Shown here: piece after piece, positions 8,884 through 17,656 of the stretch
Layout of the letters: each line of letters begins with the position of its first letter
How positions within the stretch are numbered: the first letter of the stretch is position 1
Origin: Pseudomonadota bacterium
GTDB lineage: Bacteria; Desulfobacterota; Desulfobulbia; Desulfobulbales; CALZHT01
Length of the DNA stretch: 64,000 bases
NCBI GenBank assembly: GCA_018823135.1
Contig: JAHJJF010000041.1
Span: 1 to 64,000, forward strand
Direction: 5' to 3'
The notes under the pieces: model-generated
Databases searched by the model: none
What the model saw: only the letters and a program-made list of their open reading frames with translations
Told to the model about the DNA's origin: nothing
Made by a program: the position numbers and the translations under genes

Positions 8884-10521
8884 TTAACACACGTATCTGA
8901 TGTTCAAACGCTCAGCCGCATCCTTGTTGCCGATACCCAAGGCATCGGACATGCCGATTGGCAGACTTTGTGACCGACCAAGTGGCGCCATGACTTTCTT
9001 CATCTCGGTCTTGATGGACATAAAGGTCTCAGCCACGCGCTCGGCAACCCGATCCGGGTCGAGGCGACGGTAGATTTTCGGGTTCTGGCTGGTGATACCT
9101 TTCGGGCAGATCCCGAGATTACAGGCGTTACAACGGTTTTGTTCGTTGCCCAGGCAGCCGGCGGCAGACTGCATGATGTATTTACCCATATGCACGCCGC
9201 TGGCGCCGAGCATGATCAGGGCCATACCATTTTGGGTGACATTGCCGTTTTTGCCGACCCCACCGGCTGCGAACAGTGGAATTTCGTTCTGTTTGCCCTG
9301 GGCACAGAGGTCCAGGTAACACTCTCGTAAATTGGAAGCGATCGGGTGCCCGGTGGCATCCATACTGATGTTGTAGGCCGCGCCGGTACCGCCGTCAATC
9401 CCGTCGATCATCAGTGCAGAGGCATAGGGGTTTCTAACCAGGTTGTTCAAAACCGATTTGGCGGAGTTGGAACCGGAGATTTTCGGATAAACTGGCACCT
9501 TGAAGTTAAAGGCCATCGACATGGTCTGGATCATCTTCATGACCGACTCTTCAATGGAGTAAAGGGTCTGGTGGACCGGCGGCGAAGGCAAATCAACCCC
9601 TTCCGGAACGCCACGAAGACGGGCAATCAGCTTGCTGACCTTGTACCACATCAACAGGCCGCCATCACCGGGCTTGGCGCCCTGACCGTATTTGATCTCG
9701 ATGGCGGCCGGATCACATTGCATCTCCGGAATGGCACGGATGATTTCGTCCCAACCGAAATAACCGGAGGCGATCTGCAGGATGATGTATTTCAGAAAGG
9801 GGCTTTTCAAAACCCATGGTGGGCAGCCGCCCTCACCGGTGGCCATGACTACCGGAATACCAAGCACTTCATTACAATAGGCAACACCCTGCAGAAGGCC
9901 CAGCCACATATTCGGCGACAGGGCTCCGAAAGACATGGAGCCGATGATGAACGGGAAGATTTCCCGGATTGGCGGGGTCCACTCGCCGGTGGTTTGGCGG
10001 CGGATAAATTCTTCAGGCGGCAGTACCCGGCCAAGCAGGGTGTTTAAGGAAAACTCATGGCGGCCGGCATCGAGCGCCGGGTCGGTGAGCATTGATATCC
10101 GGTTGAAAGAGATCTGATCCAGCAGACTGGGACCCGGTTCGTTGCGGCGGCCGCCACGGGTGGGTGCCTCACCTTTCTTGGTATTCTGAAACCGGTAGCG
10201 ATCGGTCTTGTTGTGGATCGGGTGGATCGCCGCGTTGGGACAGACCATCGCACATGAGCCACAGCCGATGCAGCGTTGGCCGACATCGGTGTTCTGGCGG
10301 ATGCCGACGAAGGTTTTGTATGAACTGCCCCGCTCGCTGGATGAGAGAACAATCTTCGGCATCCGCTTGCGCATATAGGAAAGTTTTAAGGTGTTGACCG
10401 GGCAGACGGCAGCACATTTTCCGCAAAGGGTACACCTGTCTTCATTGTGCTCAATGATCCAGGGCAGGTCGTTGGGGCTCAGGCTGCCTGGGTCTGAGGT
10501 AACTGATCGAATTGGGACCAT
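8884..10521 (-). CDS. Glutamate synthase FMN-binding (synthase) subunit with N-terminal ferredoxin domains
   Basis: 545 aa. Two N-terminal [4Fe-4S] motifs (CTLCGKCAAVCP; CIGCGSCAMVCP) precede the glutamate synthase central TIM barrel (FPFIIGSMSFGALS, KYGQGAKPGDGG, MIDGIDGGTGAA). A cysteine cluster near the C-terminus (CNACNLGICPKG) matches the conserved Fe-S site. It makes glutamate from 2-oxoglutarate and ammonia channelled from the amidotransferase subunit. The ATG at 10521 has a good AGGAG site upstream, so the 43-nt overlap with the amidotransferase gene looks real and implies translational coupling. Confidence 0.92.
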   Translation of the reverse strand: MVPIRSVTSDPGSLSPNDLPWIIEHNEDRCTLCGKCAAVCPVNTLKLSYMRKRMPKIVLSSSERGSSYKTFVGIRQNTDVGQRCIGCGSCAMVCPNAAIHPIHNKTDRYRFQNTKKGEAPTRGGRRNEPGPSLLDQISFNRISMLTDPALDAGRHEFSLNTLLGRVLPPEEFIRRQTTGEWTPPIREIFPFIIGSMSFGALSPNMWLGLLQGVAYCNEVLGIPVVMATGEGGCPPWVLKSPFLKYIILQIASGYFGWDEIIRAIPEMQCDPAAIEIKYGQGAKPGDGGLLMWYKVSKLIARLRGVPEGVDLPSPPVHQTLYSIEESVMKMIQTMSMAFNFKVPVYPKISGSNSAKSVLNNLVRNPYASALMIDGIDGGTGAAYNISMDATGHPIASNLRECYLDLCAQGKQNEIPLFAAGGVGKNGNVTQNGMALIMLGASGVHMGKYIMQSAAGCLGNEQNRCNACNLGICPKGITSQNPKIYRRLDPDRVAERVAETFMSIKTEMKKVMAPLGRSQSLPIGMSDALGIGNKDAAERLNIRYVC

Positions 10522-11633
10522 ATCTCTAGCTCCTGTCTGTCGGGAGGAATAATAATCGTGTGTTCACGCATGGGCTGAAAATCTTTCGAACGATCCCGAT
10601 CTGGGACCAGGGCATCGACTCCGCACATCTCGGAGGCGATGGCCCATTCGCCGGGCTTGCCACCTACTGTAGCGGGGCGCATCTTTTTGGCATCCATCAC
10701 CAGGAGGCAGGTTTCGTCAGGCAAGGTGCCGATCACGGCGTTGGGGCCGTCGATGATCAGGCGGCGGCAGACATCGCGCAGGCCGCGGAGAAACTCGCCC
10801 TGGGGGTGTGCTGCCAGTTCTTTGTTATTGAGTGGCGTAATTACATGTTTATAAGTCTGCAGCGGTAGTTTCAGCTGCCTGATCACATAATGCAGGATAT
10901 GGGCAAAAACCTCGGAATCAGATTGATAGCCGGTATATCCCGGAAAATCCCGGCCTTCAAGCCATTCCTTGATTGGCAGGAAGGCTGTGTTTTCACCGTT
11001 TGTCATGGTGGCGATGCCCTGCAGGAAAAAAGGGTGACAGGCGTGCAGGTTGACACCATAATTGGTGTTCTGTCGCCCCTGAGCCATGATTACACGTGCT
11101 TTGATCCTGCCGTCATCGAGAGAAAGAGCTCTGCCCACCGCAAGGGGCCAATCTATTTCCTTGATCATGACCACATCCGGCCAGAAGGAAAAAATGGAGA
11201 GATCCTCGCCATGGTCTGCGCCATCCTTTCTTAAATGAAGGCTGGTCATCATCAATTCATGTTCGATAAGCTCCTTGCTGTAGGCATTCCAGTGCCTTGG
11301 TATCTGATAAACGCGGGTGAAATATTTATAGCGGTCTGTGGCCGCTATCTCTGAGAGATCAACTTGAAACTCGTGTTCATATTTTTTTGTAAAACCTTTT
11401 TTTTGCAGCATATACTGGTCGAGACGGTTCAATGCTTCTTCTGTATGCGCGACACCCGAAAGTATCGGGTCAGGACTTCGATAAGAAAAATCCTTGAATT
11501 CGACACCTCGAAGCAGCAGACCCAGTCCGCTGCCGTCATATCCTTCCTGCATGGTCTCCATTGCCTGCAGGACACAGTACGGGGAAAATGGGGTGGTTGC
11601 AGTTTTTAACGCTAATCGGCACATATTGGTCAC
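10479..11633 (-). CDS. Glutamate synthase amidotransferase subunit (class II GATase)
   Basis: 384 aa, class II (Ntn-type) glutamine amidotransferase domain as a stand-alone subunit. The mature nucleophile would be an N-terminal cysteine; here MTNMC leaves Cys5, so processing or a downstream start must expose it (inference). Other family signatures are RWNAYSKELIEHELM and the GVNLHACHPF region. It hydrolyses glutamine and passes ammonia to the FMN subunit, whose gene overlaps its 3' end by 43 nt. First gene of the three-gene glt operon; a palindrome lies 14 nt upstream. Confidence 0.88.
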   Translation of the reverse strand: MTNMCRLALKTATTPFSPYCVLQAMETMQEGYDGSGLGLLLRGVEFKDFSYRSPDPILSGVAHTEEALNRLDQYMLQKKGFTKKYEHEFQVDLSEIAATDRYKYFTRVYQIPRHWNAYSKELIEHELMMTSLHLRKDGADHGEDLSIFSFWPDVVMIKEIDWPLAVGRALSLDDGRIKARVIMAQGRQNTNYGVNLHACHPFFLQGIATMTNGENTAFLPIKEWLEGRDFPGYTGYQSDSEVFAHILHYVIRQLKLPLQTYKHVITPLNNKELAAHPQGEFLRGLRDVCRRLIIDGPNAVIGTLPDETCLLVMDAKKMRPATVGGKPGEWAIASEMCGVDALVPDRDRSKDFQPMREHTIIIPPDRQELEIWSQFDQLPQTQAA

Positions 11634-11646
11634 TCCATGGATTGTA

Positions 11647-11667
11647 ATCGTAAAGAAATATTACGAT
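11647..11667. promoter_or_regulatory. Palindrome in front of the glt operon
   Basis: ATCGTAA-7nt-TTACGAT, a perfect 7-bp inverted repeat centred about 24 bp before the amidotransferase start. The outer flanks ATTG and GGTAAT extend the symmetry partly. Its position suggests an operator or transcript hairpin; the binding factor is unknown. Confidence 0.45.
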
Positions 11668-11682
11668 GGTAATTGGTACTAC

Positions 11683-14298
11683 TCAGGTTTTTGAATGGTT
11701 TGTCTGGAAAACAATGCCCTCCTGGTTGACGGTATTTGCGTGGACAAATACCGTTGTTACGGCATCATCAATATCTACAACATGAATTGCCTCGGCAATA
11801 CGGTCTGCTTTTTTATACACTTTTGACAGGAGATTAGATCCCTGCAGAAGCAGTTTTTCATTAAATGTGTATCTGTCATCATTCGGATAGATACCCATAT
11901 AGACAATTCCCATTTCGACAATGTCATTAAAAAAATGGGTGCCGAGAGAAATGTCGGGAGTCAGGTTTTCATGCATGGTGACAAGTTCACAGAGAACCGA
12001 GGTGTTTCTGATGTCACTGAAGGAAACGGGAATACCCAGCTCCGGCATTTTGCTGCCCCAGCGTCCCGGTCCGACCATCATGGTGTTTTTGCCGCCAGGA
12101 AGTTCGTTGGTTAAATCACCGATCAGCCTGGCCACCGAAAAACGTTCTGAAGTCGTCAGTCTGCTGTATTTTGCCGGTATAATGTAGACGATTCGGTCAA
12201 TTTTCCTGGCAACTGCCTGCCCTATGATTGGTCCCGAGCTCTTGAGAAAAGTATCTATTCCCTTAATGTTTTTAGGGAGTTTCGCAGCTCCTGTTTCTAT
12301 CTTGACCTGAAATGGCCTGCACTGCAGAAGGTTGATCCGGTAGGAATTATCACTGGAGAAGTTTACGGCGAACTCTATATCAACCGGATATTCATAGGCC
12401 CTGGCAATAGTGCTGAGCATATCCCTCATGTCGTCAATCAAAGCTGTCTTGGTGAAGACATTTTTGAAGGTCAGCATCCAGGAAAACACGTTTTGAATAT
12501 TGTATTTCCGGGCCCGATTTTCCATTTCGTTATCACGCACCGCAAAGAGTTCAAGGGGAAGTCCGGGGGTTGATTTGGCAACGGTTTCAAATCCTGTGCT
12601 CTCGATGGTGTTGTTTTTCAGGTTAAGAACATCAACAGTATGCTGGCTGTACCTGTGGACATCATCCTTGCTGACTTCCGGACGTTTCAGAGGGGCATTG
12701 AGCGCCACAATCCGGGTGTAATCGTCATCATGCCTGTCCACGGCACGGGTGCCCAGGCCAAAGACCAGTCGCAGAACCCCTTCTGATGGATCAATCTCCG
12801 GGTCCCAGACAAAGGGGTTGAATGAGTAACCTACTCCGGCGAGCTGCGGCAGGTAGAAGTTGCCATAGAAATCGCCGGACACTCTCTGCACCAGCAGGCC
12901 CATTTCCTCGTATCGGTTCCACAGTCCCCGGTGCGAGCGGTAGGTCAGGACATCACGGCTCATCGAACTTGCGTAGACCACGCGCACTGCATCCTTGAAC
13001 TGTTCCAGTCGTTCACTAGGGGTTCCCTGGTTTACACAGAAAATGCTTTTGTATTTACCGGAAAACGCATTGCCATACGCATCTTCCAGTAGGCTGCTGG
13101 AACGCACAATTAATGGTGATTGGCCAAAATAGTTCAGTATTTCCTTGAACTGGGCGACTATATCCCTCGGGAATTTTCCGCGCAGGAGTTTCTCCCTGAT
13201 TTTTTCAGCGTCAGCATAAGGGGCATCTGACATTTTCATCTGGTGTCGTTCCCACCAGCATTTGTTATTGATCACAAATGAATAGAAGACGTCGGAGCCG
13301 ATAAAAAAAGAGTCGTGAACCTCCAGGCGTTCCTCCCATTTTGGGTCGTTTTTTTTCAGGATAGCCCGGGCCAGAAGCATTCCGGTCGATTTCCCACCAA
13401 TGAAGCCGGTGCCGATCATGCGTTTGCCGATGGATACAAGATCGGAAAGTTCAAAATGATCCTCGCACAGTTGTGAGACTGTCTTGTCGCGAGTGATCAT
13501 CATTTTTATCAGTTGTTTACGGATAGCCTTGTGTTTTGTAGAATTTCGTTTGTCATGCGTTGCGCACGCCGCCTGTGCCTCATTCAGAATCTCTGTCCAG
13601 GTGTCGTGATGAGCCAGGCTGCTGTCAATCCATGCTTGTGGTATATTGGCCAGTATTTCAGAAACTGTGGTACTACTGGTAACCGGGTTGAGATTGCCTC
13701 TCTCCAGGGCATGAAACATATACATGGTGGGTGTATGGCGCCCCTTTACTTTCAAGGGCAGGATGTAGTCTTTTTCTTTAATTCTGTACAAGTCGAGGAC
13801 GATTTGGGCCGTTGAGTGGATAGCATTGATTGAGTGAGGCGTGTGTGAATTTCGCAACAATGCGAAGTATGCAACCGTTTGTGCCGAGTACAGATAGGGA
13901 CAGGCCAGTTTGAAAAAATTACCAAGAACCCGGTCGCTGTACCAATCCACTGCCAGCGTAGACAGGCAGTCAAACACGTAGCAGGCGCCCTTGCCACTCT
14001 CGTTGATTACGTTCAGGATTTTAGTGATGAATTGTTCGAACCCGGCCTTGGGATTCAGGGTGTGCACTTCAGCTTTAAATTCCTCCGGCACGAGCGGACC
14101 ATGGGATGCGAATCTGAAATACACCAGTTTTTTCCCGTCGAGATGGACGCATCTGCAGAACGAGTGTACGAATGGAAGCTGATCCTCGATGGCATCAACC
14201 TGCCAGACAACATTGTCACCAGGGAGTATCCCCTGCAGGATCTCGTCAAGAGCCTCGATTCCGGAACTGAAAAGCAGTTCTTTTGTAATTGTAACCAT
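11683..14298 (-). CDS. PEP/pyruvate-binding-domain protein with degenerate KaiC/RAD55-like N-terminus
   Basis: 871 aa. The N-terminal ~220 residues resemble a KaiC/RAD55-type ATPase fold, but the P-loop position reads LPGDNVVWQV and lacks GKT/S, so ATP hydrolysis there is doubtful. Residues about 290-700 match the PPDK/PEP-synthase nucleotide-binding (PPDK_N) domain: GGKSTGMLLARAIL, LIVRSSSLLEDAYGNAFSGKY, GLGTRAVDRHDDDYTRIV. The swivelling phosphohistidine domain and PEP-binding barrel were not recognised, so it is not a complete PEP synthase. It lies between gdhA and the glt operon on the same strand, 49 nt from glt. Function unknown; a nucleotide-dependent phosphotransfer or regulatory role is possible. 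Confidence 0.75.
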   Translation of the reverse strand: MVTITKELLFSSGIEALDEILQGILPGDNVVWQVDAIEDQLPFVHSFCRCVHLDGKKLVYFRFASHGPLVPEEFKAEVHTLNPKAGFEQFITKILNVINESGKGACYVFDCLSTLAVDWYSDRVLGNFFKLACPYLYSAQTVAYFALLRNSHTPHSINAIHSTAQIVLDLYRIKEKDYILPLKVKGRHTPTMYMFHALERGNLNPVTSSTTVSEILANIPQAWIDSSLAHHDTWTEILNEAQAACATHDKRNSTKHKAIRKQLIKMMITRDKTVSQLCEDHFELSDLVSIGKRMIGTGFIGGKSTGMLLARAILKKNDPKWEERLEVHDSFFIGSDVFYSFVINNKCWWERHQMKMSDAPYADAEKIREKLLRGKFPRDIVAQFKEILNYFGQSPLIVRSSSLLEDAYGNAFSGKYKSIFCVNQGTPSERLEQFKDAVRVVYASSMSRDVLTYRSHRGLWNRYEEMGLLVQRVSGDFYGNFYLPQLAGVGYSFNPFVWDPEIDPSEGVLRLVFGLGTRAVDRHDDDYTRIVALNAPLKRPEVSKDDVHRYSQHTVDVLNLKNNTIESTGFETVAKSTPGLPLELFAVRDNEMENRARKYNIQNVFSWMLTFKNVFTKTALIDDMRDMLSTIARAYEYPVDIEFAVNFSSDNSYRINLLQCRPFQVKIETGAAKLPKNIKGIDTFLKSSGPIIGQAVARKIDRIVYIIPAKYSRLTTSERFSVARLIGDLTNELPGGKNTMMVGPGRWGSKMPELGIPVSFSDIRNTSVLCELVTMHENLTPDISLGTHFFNDIVEMGIVYMGIYPNDDRYTFNEKLLLQGSNLLSKVYKKADRIAEAIHVVDIDDAVTTVFVHANTVNQEGIVFQTNHSKT

Positions 14299-14354
14299 GG
14301 TTTTAAAAGGTTGTTAGCAATAGCGTTATTGTTAAGGAAGACATAAAACATCAA

Positions 14355-14394
14355 AAACAACCATCCTGCCACGCAAGTGGCAGGATGGTTGTTT
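14355..14394 (-). terminator. Terminator after gdhA
   Basis: Perfect 18-bp arms AAACAACCATCCTGCCAC and GTGGCAGGATGGTTGTTT around a GCAA tetraloop, 30 nt past the gdhA stop. On the minus strand a short T-run follows. One of the strongest hairpins in the window. Confidence 0.85.
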
Positions 14395-14424
14395 CAATTG
14401 TTCAAGCCGGTTTCTGTAAGAAGT

Positions 14425-15765
14425 TTACACGACTCCCTGGTCAAGCATGGCATCCGCCACCTTCACAAAACCTGCGATATTGGCACCGTCTACATAATTG
14501 ATATAGCCGTCTTTCTGTTTACCGTACTTTACGCAGCTCTCGTGAATATTTATCTTGATCTGGCGAAGTTTCTGGTCAACTTCTTCGCGGGTCCAGGCGC
14601 TTCTGATGCTGTTCTGGCTCATCTCGAGTCCGGATGTTGAAACACCGCCGGCATTGGCGGCCTTGCCGGGAGCATACAGGATTTTGGCTTTCTGGAATAC
14701 TTTAACGCCATCCGGTACTGTCGGCATGTTTGCACCTTCGCCGATGGCTAAACAACCGTTCTTGACCAGAGTTTGTGCGTCTTTTTCGTCAATTTCATTC
14801 TGGGTGGCGCTGGGGAAGGCGATATCGCATGGAACACTCCACGGCCTTTTCCCTTCGATATATTTGCAGCCCTTGAGAGCCTTGGCACATTCACTGATCC
14901 GGCCGCGTTTAACATTTTTAAGTTCAATTACATACTGGAGGTCTTTTTCGGTCAGACCATCGGGTTTATGGATAAAACCGTTAGAGTCAGACAGCGTTAC
15001 CACCTTGGCGCCAAGTTCGAGAAGTTTTTCAACGGTATACTGCGCCACATTACCGGAACCTGATACTGTGCATACTTTTCCGCCAAAATCTTGTCCCCTG
15101 GTTTTCAGCATTTCATGGACAAAATAAACGCAGCCGTAACCTGTGGCTTCGGGTCGGATCAGGCTGCCGCCCCAGTTAACACCCTTGCCGGTAAGTACGC
15201 CGGTAAACTCGTTTTTGAGTTTTTTGTACTGACCGAACATGTAGCCAATCTCGCGTGATCCAACGCCTATATCGCCGGCCGGGACATCCGTGTTTGCACC
15301 GATATGCCTGAAAAGTTCGGACATGAAACTCTGGCAGAATTTCATGACCTCCATGTCTGATTTCCCCTTAGGATCGAAATCAGAGCCGCCTTTGCCGCCG
15401 CCCATCGGTAACGTGGTCAGGCTGTTTTTGAATACCTGTTCAAATGCCAGAAATTTAAGGATGCCAAGGTTGACGCTGGGGTGGAACCGCAACCCACCTT
15501 TATAAGGACCGATAGCGCTGTTCATCTCAATTCGGTACCCGGTATTTACTTGAACCTCTTGTTTGTCATCAATCCAGGGTACCCTGAAAATAACAGTCCG
15601 TTCCGGGATAATCATTCTGTCTAAAACTTTAGCTTTCGCATATTGGGGGTTTTTTTTCAAATACGGGGTAACCGATTGAAGCACTTCTTCAACCGCCTGG
15701 TGAAATTCCAGTTCACCGGGGTTTTTACGAATAACTCCAGCCATAAATTCTTTTACGCTCTGCAT
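14425..15765 (-). CDS. gdhA: NADP-type glutamate dehydrogenase
   Basis: 446 aa, typical hexameric bacterial GDH length. The catalytic lysine region PMGGGKGGSDFDPKGKSD, the conserved NTDVPAGDIGVG motif and the nucleotide loop VSGSGNVAQY are all present. It interconverts 2-oxoglutarate plus ammonium and glutamate, the low-affinity assimilation route that complements the nearby GS/GOGAT genes. ATG at 15765 has an AGGAG site (AAAGGAGAAAGTC-ATG). Coenzyme preference is inferred from overall family resemblance, not from a decisive residue. Confidence 0.95.
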   Translation of the reverse strand: MQSVKEFMAGVIRKNPGELEFHQAVEEVLQSVTPYLKKNPQYAKAKVLDRMIIPERTVIFRVPWIDDKQEVQVNTGYRIEMNSAIGPYKGGLRFHPSVNLGILKFLAFEQVFKNSLTTLPMGGGKGGSDFDPKGKSDMEVMKFCQSFMSELFRHIGANTDVPAGDIGVGSREIGYMFGQYKKLKNEFTGVLTGKGVNWGGSLIRPEATGYGCVYFVHEMLKTRGQDFGGKVCTVSGSGNVAQYTVEKLLELGAKVVTLSDSNGFIHKPDGLTEKDLQYVIELKNVKRGRISECAKALKGCKYIEGKRPWSVPCDIAFPSATQNEIDEKDAQTLVKNGCLAIGEGANMPTVPDGVKVFQKAKILYAPGKAANAGGVSTSGLEMSQNSIRSAWTREEVDQKLRQIKINIHESCVKYGKQKDGYINYVDGANIAGFVKVADAMLDQGVV

Positions 15766-15815
15766 GACTTTCTCCTTTCAAGGGTTGTAAATTTTTTATA
15801 TTGGCTAATGCTTGT

Positions 15816-17144
15816 TTAGTAGATGTTCAGGTAGTTTTTGAGCTCCCAGTCGGTTACGGAAATCCGGAAAGAATCCCATTCTTTCTCTTTGCTGATCACA
15901 TACTTCTCAAAAATATGATCTCCGAGGGTTGCCCTGGTGAGTTTGTTTTTCTTGAGTTCGTCCAAGGCTTCAAGCAGGGACGCCGGCAAGCTCTTGATGT
16001 TGGCGCGTCGCATCTGGTTGGTGGTCATGTGGTAAATATTGACATCAGTCGAGGGAGGCGGGGTCAGGTTGTTCTTGATCCCGTCGAGACCGGAGTTCAG
16101 CATCATGGCAAAAGCGAGGTAAGGGTTGCAGGCAGGATCCGGGCAGCGGAGTTCGAGTCTGGTTCCCATGCCGCGGGAGGCGGGGATCCTTATCAGGGAA
16201 CTCCGGTTGGAGGCGGACCAGGCTATGTAAACCGGAGCTTCGTAGCCGGGAACCAGCCGCTTGTAGGAGTTGACCAGCGGGTTGGTAATCGCCGCAAAGC
16301 CACGAGCATGTTTGCTCAGGCCGGCGATGTACTGGTAGGCGGTTTTGCTGAGCTGAAGTTTGCCTTTGGGATCGAAGAAAGCGTTGTTGCCTTTGAGATC
16401 GAACAGGGACTGGTTGGTGTGCATGCCGGAACCATTGATACCGAAAACCGGTTTGGGCATGAAGGTCGCGTGCAGGTTGTATTTTCTGGCGATGGTTTTG
16501 ACGACCCATTTAAAGGTAATGGTGTTGTCGGCGCAGGTCAGGGCATCGGCATACTTGAAGTTGACCTCGTGCTGGCCTTCAGCAACCTCGTGATGGGAGG
16601 CCTCAATCTCGAAGCCCATGATCTCCAGGGTCTCGATGATCTCGCGGCGGCAGTCGATGCCGGTGTCTTCCGGGTCGACACTGAAGTACCCGGCGACATC
16701 GTTAGTGACCGTGCTGGAGGTGCCGTCCGGATTGCGGTTGAAGAGAAAGAATTCGGCCTCGGTGCCGACATTCATGGTGTAACCCATTTTTTTGGCTTCG
16801 GCCAGGACCCTTTTCAGGTTCACCCTCGGACAGCCTTCAAAGGGGGTGCCATCGGTTTTGTGGATATCACAGATAATCCGGGCGGCGGCTTTGCCTTCTT
16901 TGTTCCTCCAAGGGAGTAATACAAAAGTGTCATAGTCGGGGGACAGGTACATATCGGATTCTTCGATTCTGGCGAAACCGTCGATGGACGAACCATCGAA
17001 CATCATTTTGCCGTCCAGGGCTTTTTCTATCTGACTGATCGGGAGGGCGATGTTTTTCATGTGGCCCAGGACATCGACGAACTGCAGCCTGATAATCTTG
17101 ACGTTCTGCTCTTTAACGATTTTAAGGATGTCGTTTTTGGTCAT
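15816..17144 (-). CDS. glnA: Glutamine synthetase type I (short, GSI-alpha-like)
   Basis: 442 aa, the short GSI-alpha length. Signatures: [20 protein letters not shown], the EAEFFLF and [13 protein letters not shown] metal-site segments, [13 protein letters not shown], and [10 protein letters not shown] near the ATP site. The C-terminal region ([11 protein letters not shown]) lacks the tyrosine adenylylation motif of GSI-beta enzymes, so adenylylation control is not expected. It makes glutamine from glutamate, ammonium and ATP. ATG at 17144 has an AAGGAA ribosome site. It is divergent from nrpR across a 512-bp region carrying a 19-bp palindrome, which suggests repression by that regulator. 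Confidence 0.95.
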   Translation of the reverse strand: MTKNDILKIVKEQNVKIIRLQFVDVLGHMKNIALPISQIEKALDGKMMFDGSSIDGFARIEESDMYLSPDYDTFVLLPWRNKEGKAAARIICDIHKTDGTPFEGCPRVNLKRVLAEAKKMGYTMNVGTEAEFFLFNRNPDGTSSTVTNDVAGYFSVDPEDTGIDCRREIIETLEIMGFEIEASHHEVAEGQHEVNFKYADALTCADNTITFKWVVKTIARKYNLHATFMPKPVFGINGSGMHTNQSLFDLKGNNAFFDPKGKLQLSKTAYQYIAGLSKHARGFAAITNPLVNSYKRLVPGYEAPVYIAWSASNRSSLIRIPASRGMGTRLELRCPDPACNPYLAFAMMLNSGLDGIKNNLTPPPSTDVNIYHMTTNQMRRANIKSLPASLLEALDELKKNKLTRATLGDHIFEKYVISKEKEWDSFRISVTDWELKNYLNIY

Positions 17145-17656
17145 GTTTTATTCCTTGTTTTTTTGGTGAAAAGATAAATTATGTTCGAGGCAACCGGGTA
17201 CGCAAGCGAAACGCAAAATGTGTCCCTGGTTTGGGTTCCGCCTAAAAAAATCGTTGCAGGCATGTTGCATAACCATAAATTTGGGGGTGTTGTTGTCATA
17301 TTGCTATACATTTATCGAAAATGTAAATACTTTTATATGCACTAGTTGTTGTTGGCCAGTTTATTTTGTGTTATGGTGGCAACGACTTGCCAATATAGCA
17401 GGTCGATTTGGTTTTTCAATAACTATTTCCCCGTACTTTCAAAGGGTGTGGCGAGGTTGTTCTCGAGTTGTTGTTTGCGGAGCGGCAGTTTTGCCGGAAA
17501 TTGTTGTCTGCTATGCGTCGATATTGGCTTTAGGTTTGGGCTTTCGGCAAAGTATTAAACGGTTGCCGGACATTTGTGCAGGCGTTACTCCTTGGCCGTT
17601 TTGATTTTACTGTGGTACTTTTTGTGGCAATATTGCCAGTAATCAAATCTCATTTT
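17145..17656. other. Divergent control region between glnA and nrpR
   Basis: 512 bp without a credible gene. It contains a perfect palindrome at 17307-17325 and AT-rich flanks suitable for divergent promoters. No consensus sigma-54 element (TGGCAC-N5-TTGC) in the correct spacing was found on either strand. Confidence 0.6.
17307..17325. promoter_or_regulatory. 19-bp palindrome between glnA and nrpR, candidate operator
   Basis: TACATTTATCGAAAATGTA: perfect 7-bp arms with a 5-nt centre. It lies 163 bp upstream of glnA and 332 bp upstream of nrpR. Its form fits a dimeric regulator; NrpR is the obvious candidate (inference). It does not match the methanogen NrpR operators GGAA-N6-TTCC or GGTA-N6-TACC. 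Confidence 0.45.

Noticed and set aside
17381-17400. Sigma-54 promoter TGGCAA-N4-TTGC before nrpR
   Set aside because: The spacing between the GG and GC elements is one base short, which is usually inactivating.
17218-17604. 128-codon plus-strand frame upstream of nrpR
   Set aside because: Cys/Trp-rich composition with no family resemblance, no ribosome site, and it overlaps the palindrome and control region of glnA/nrpR.
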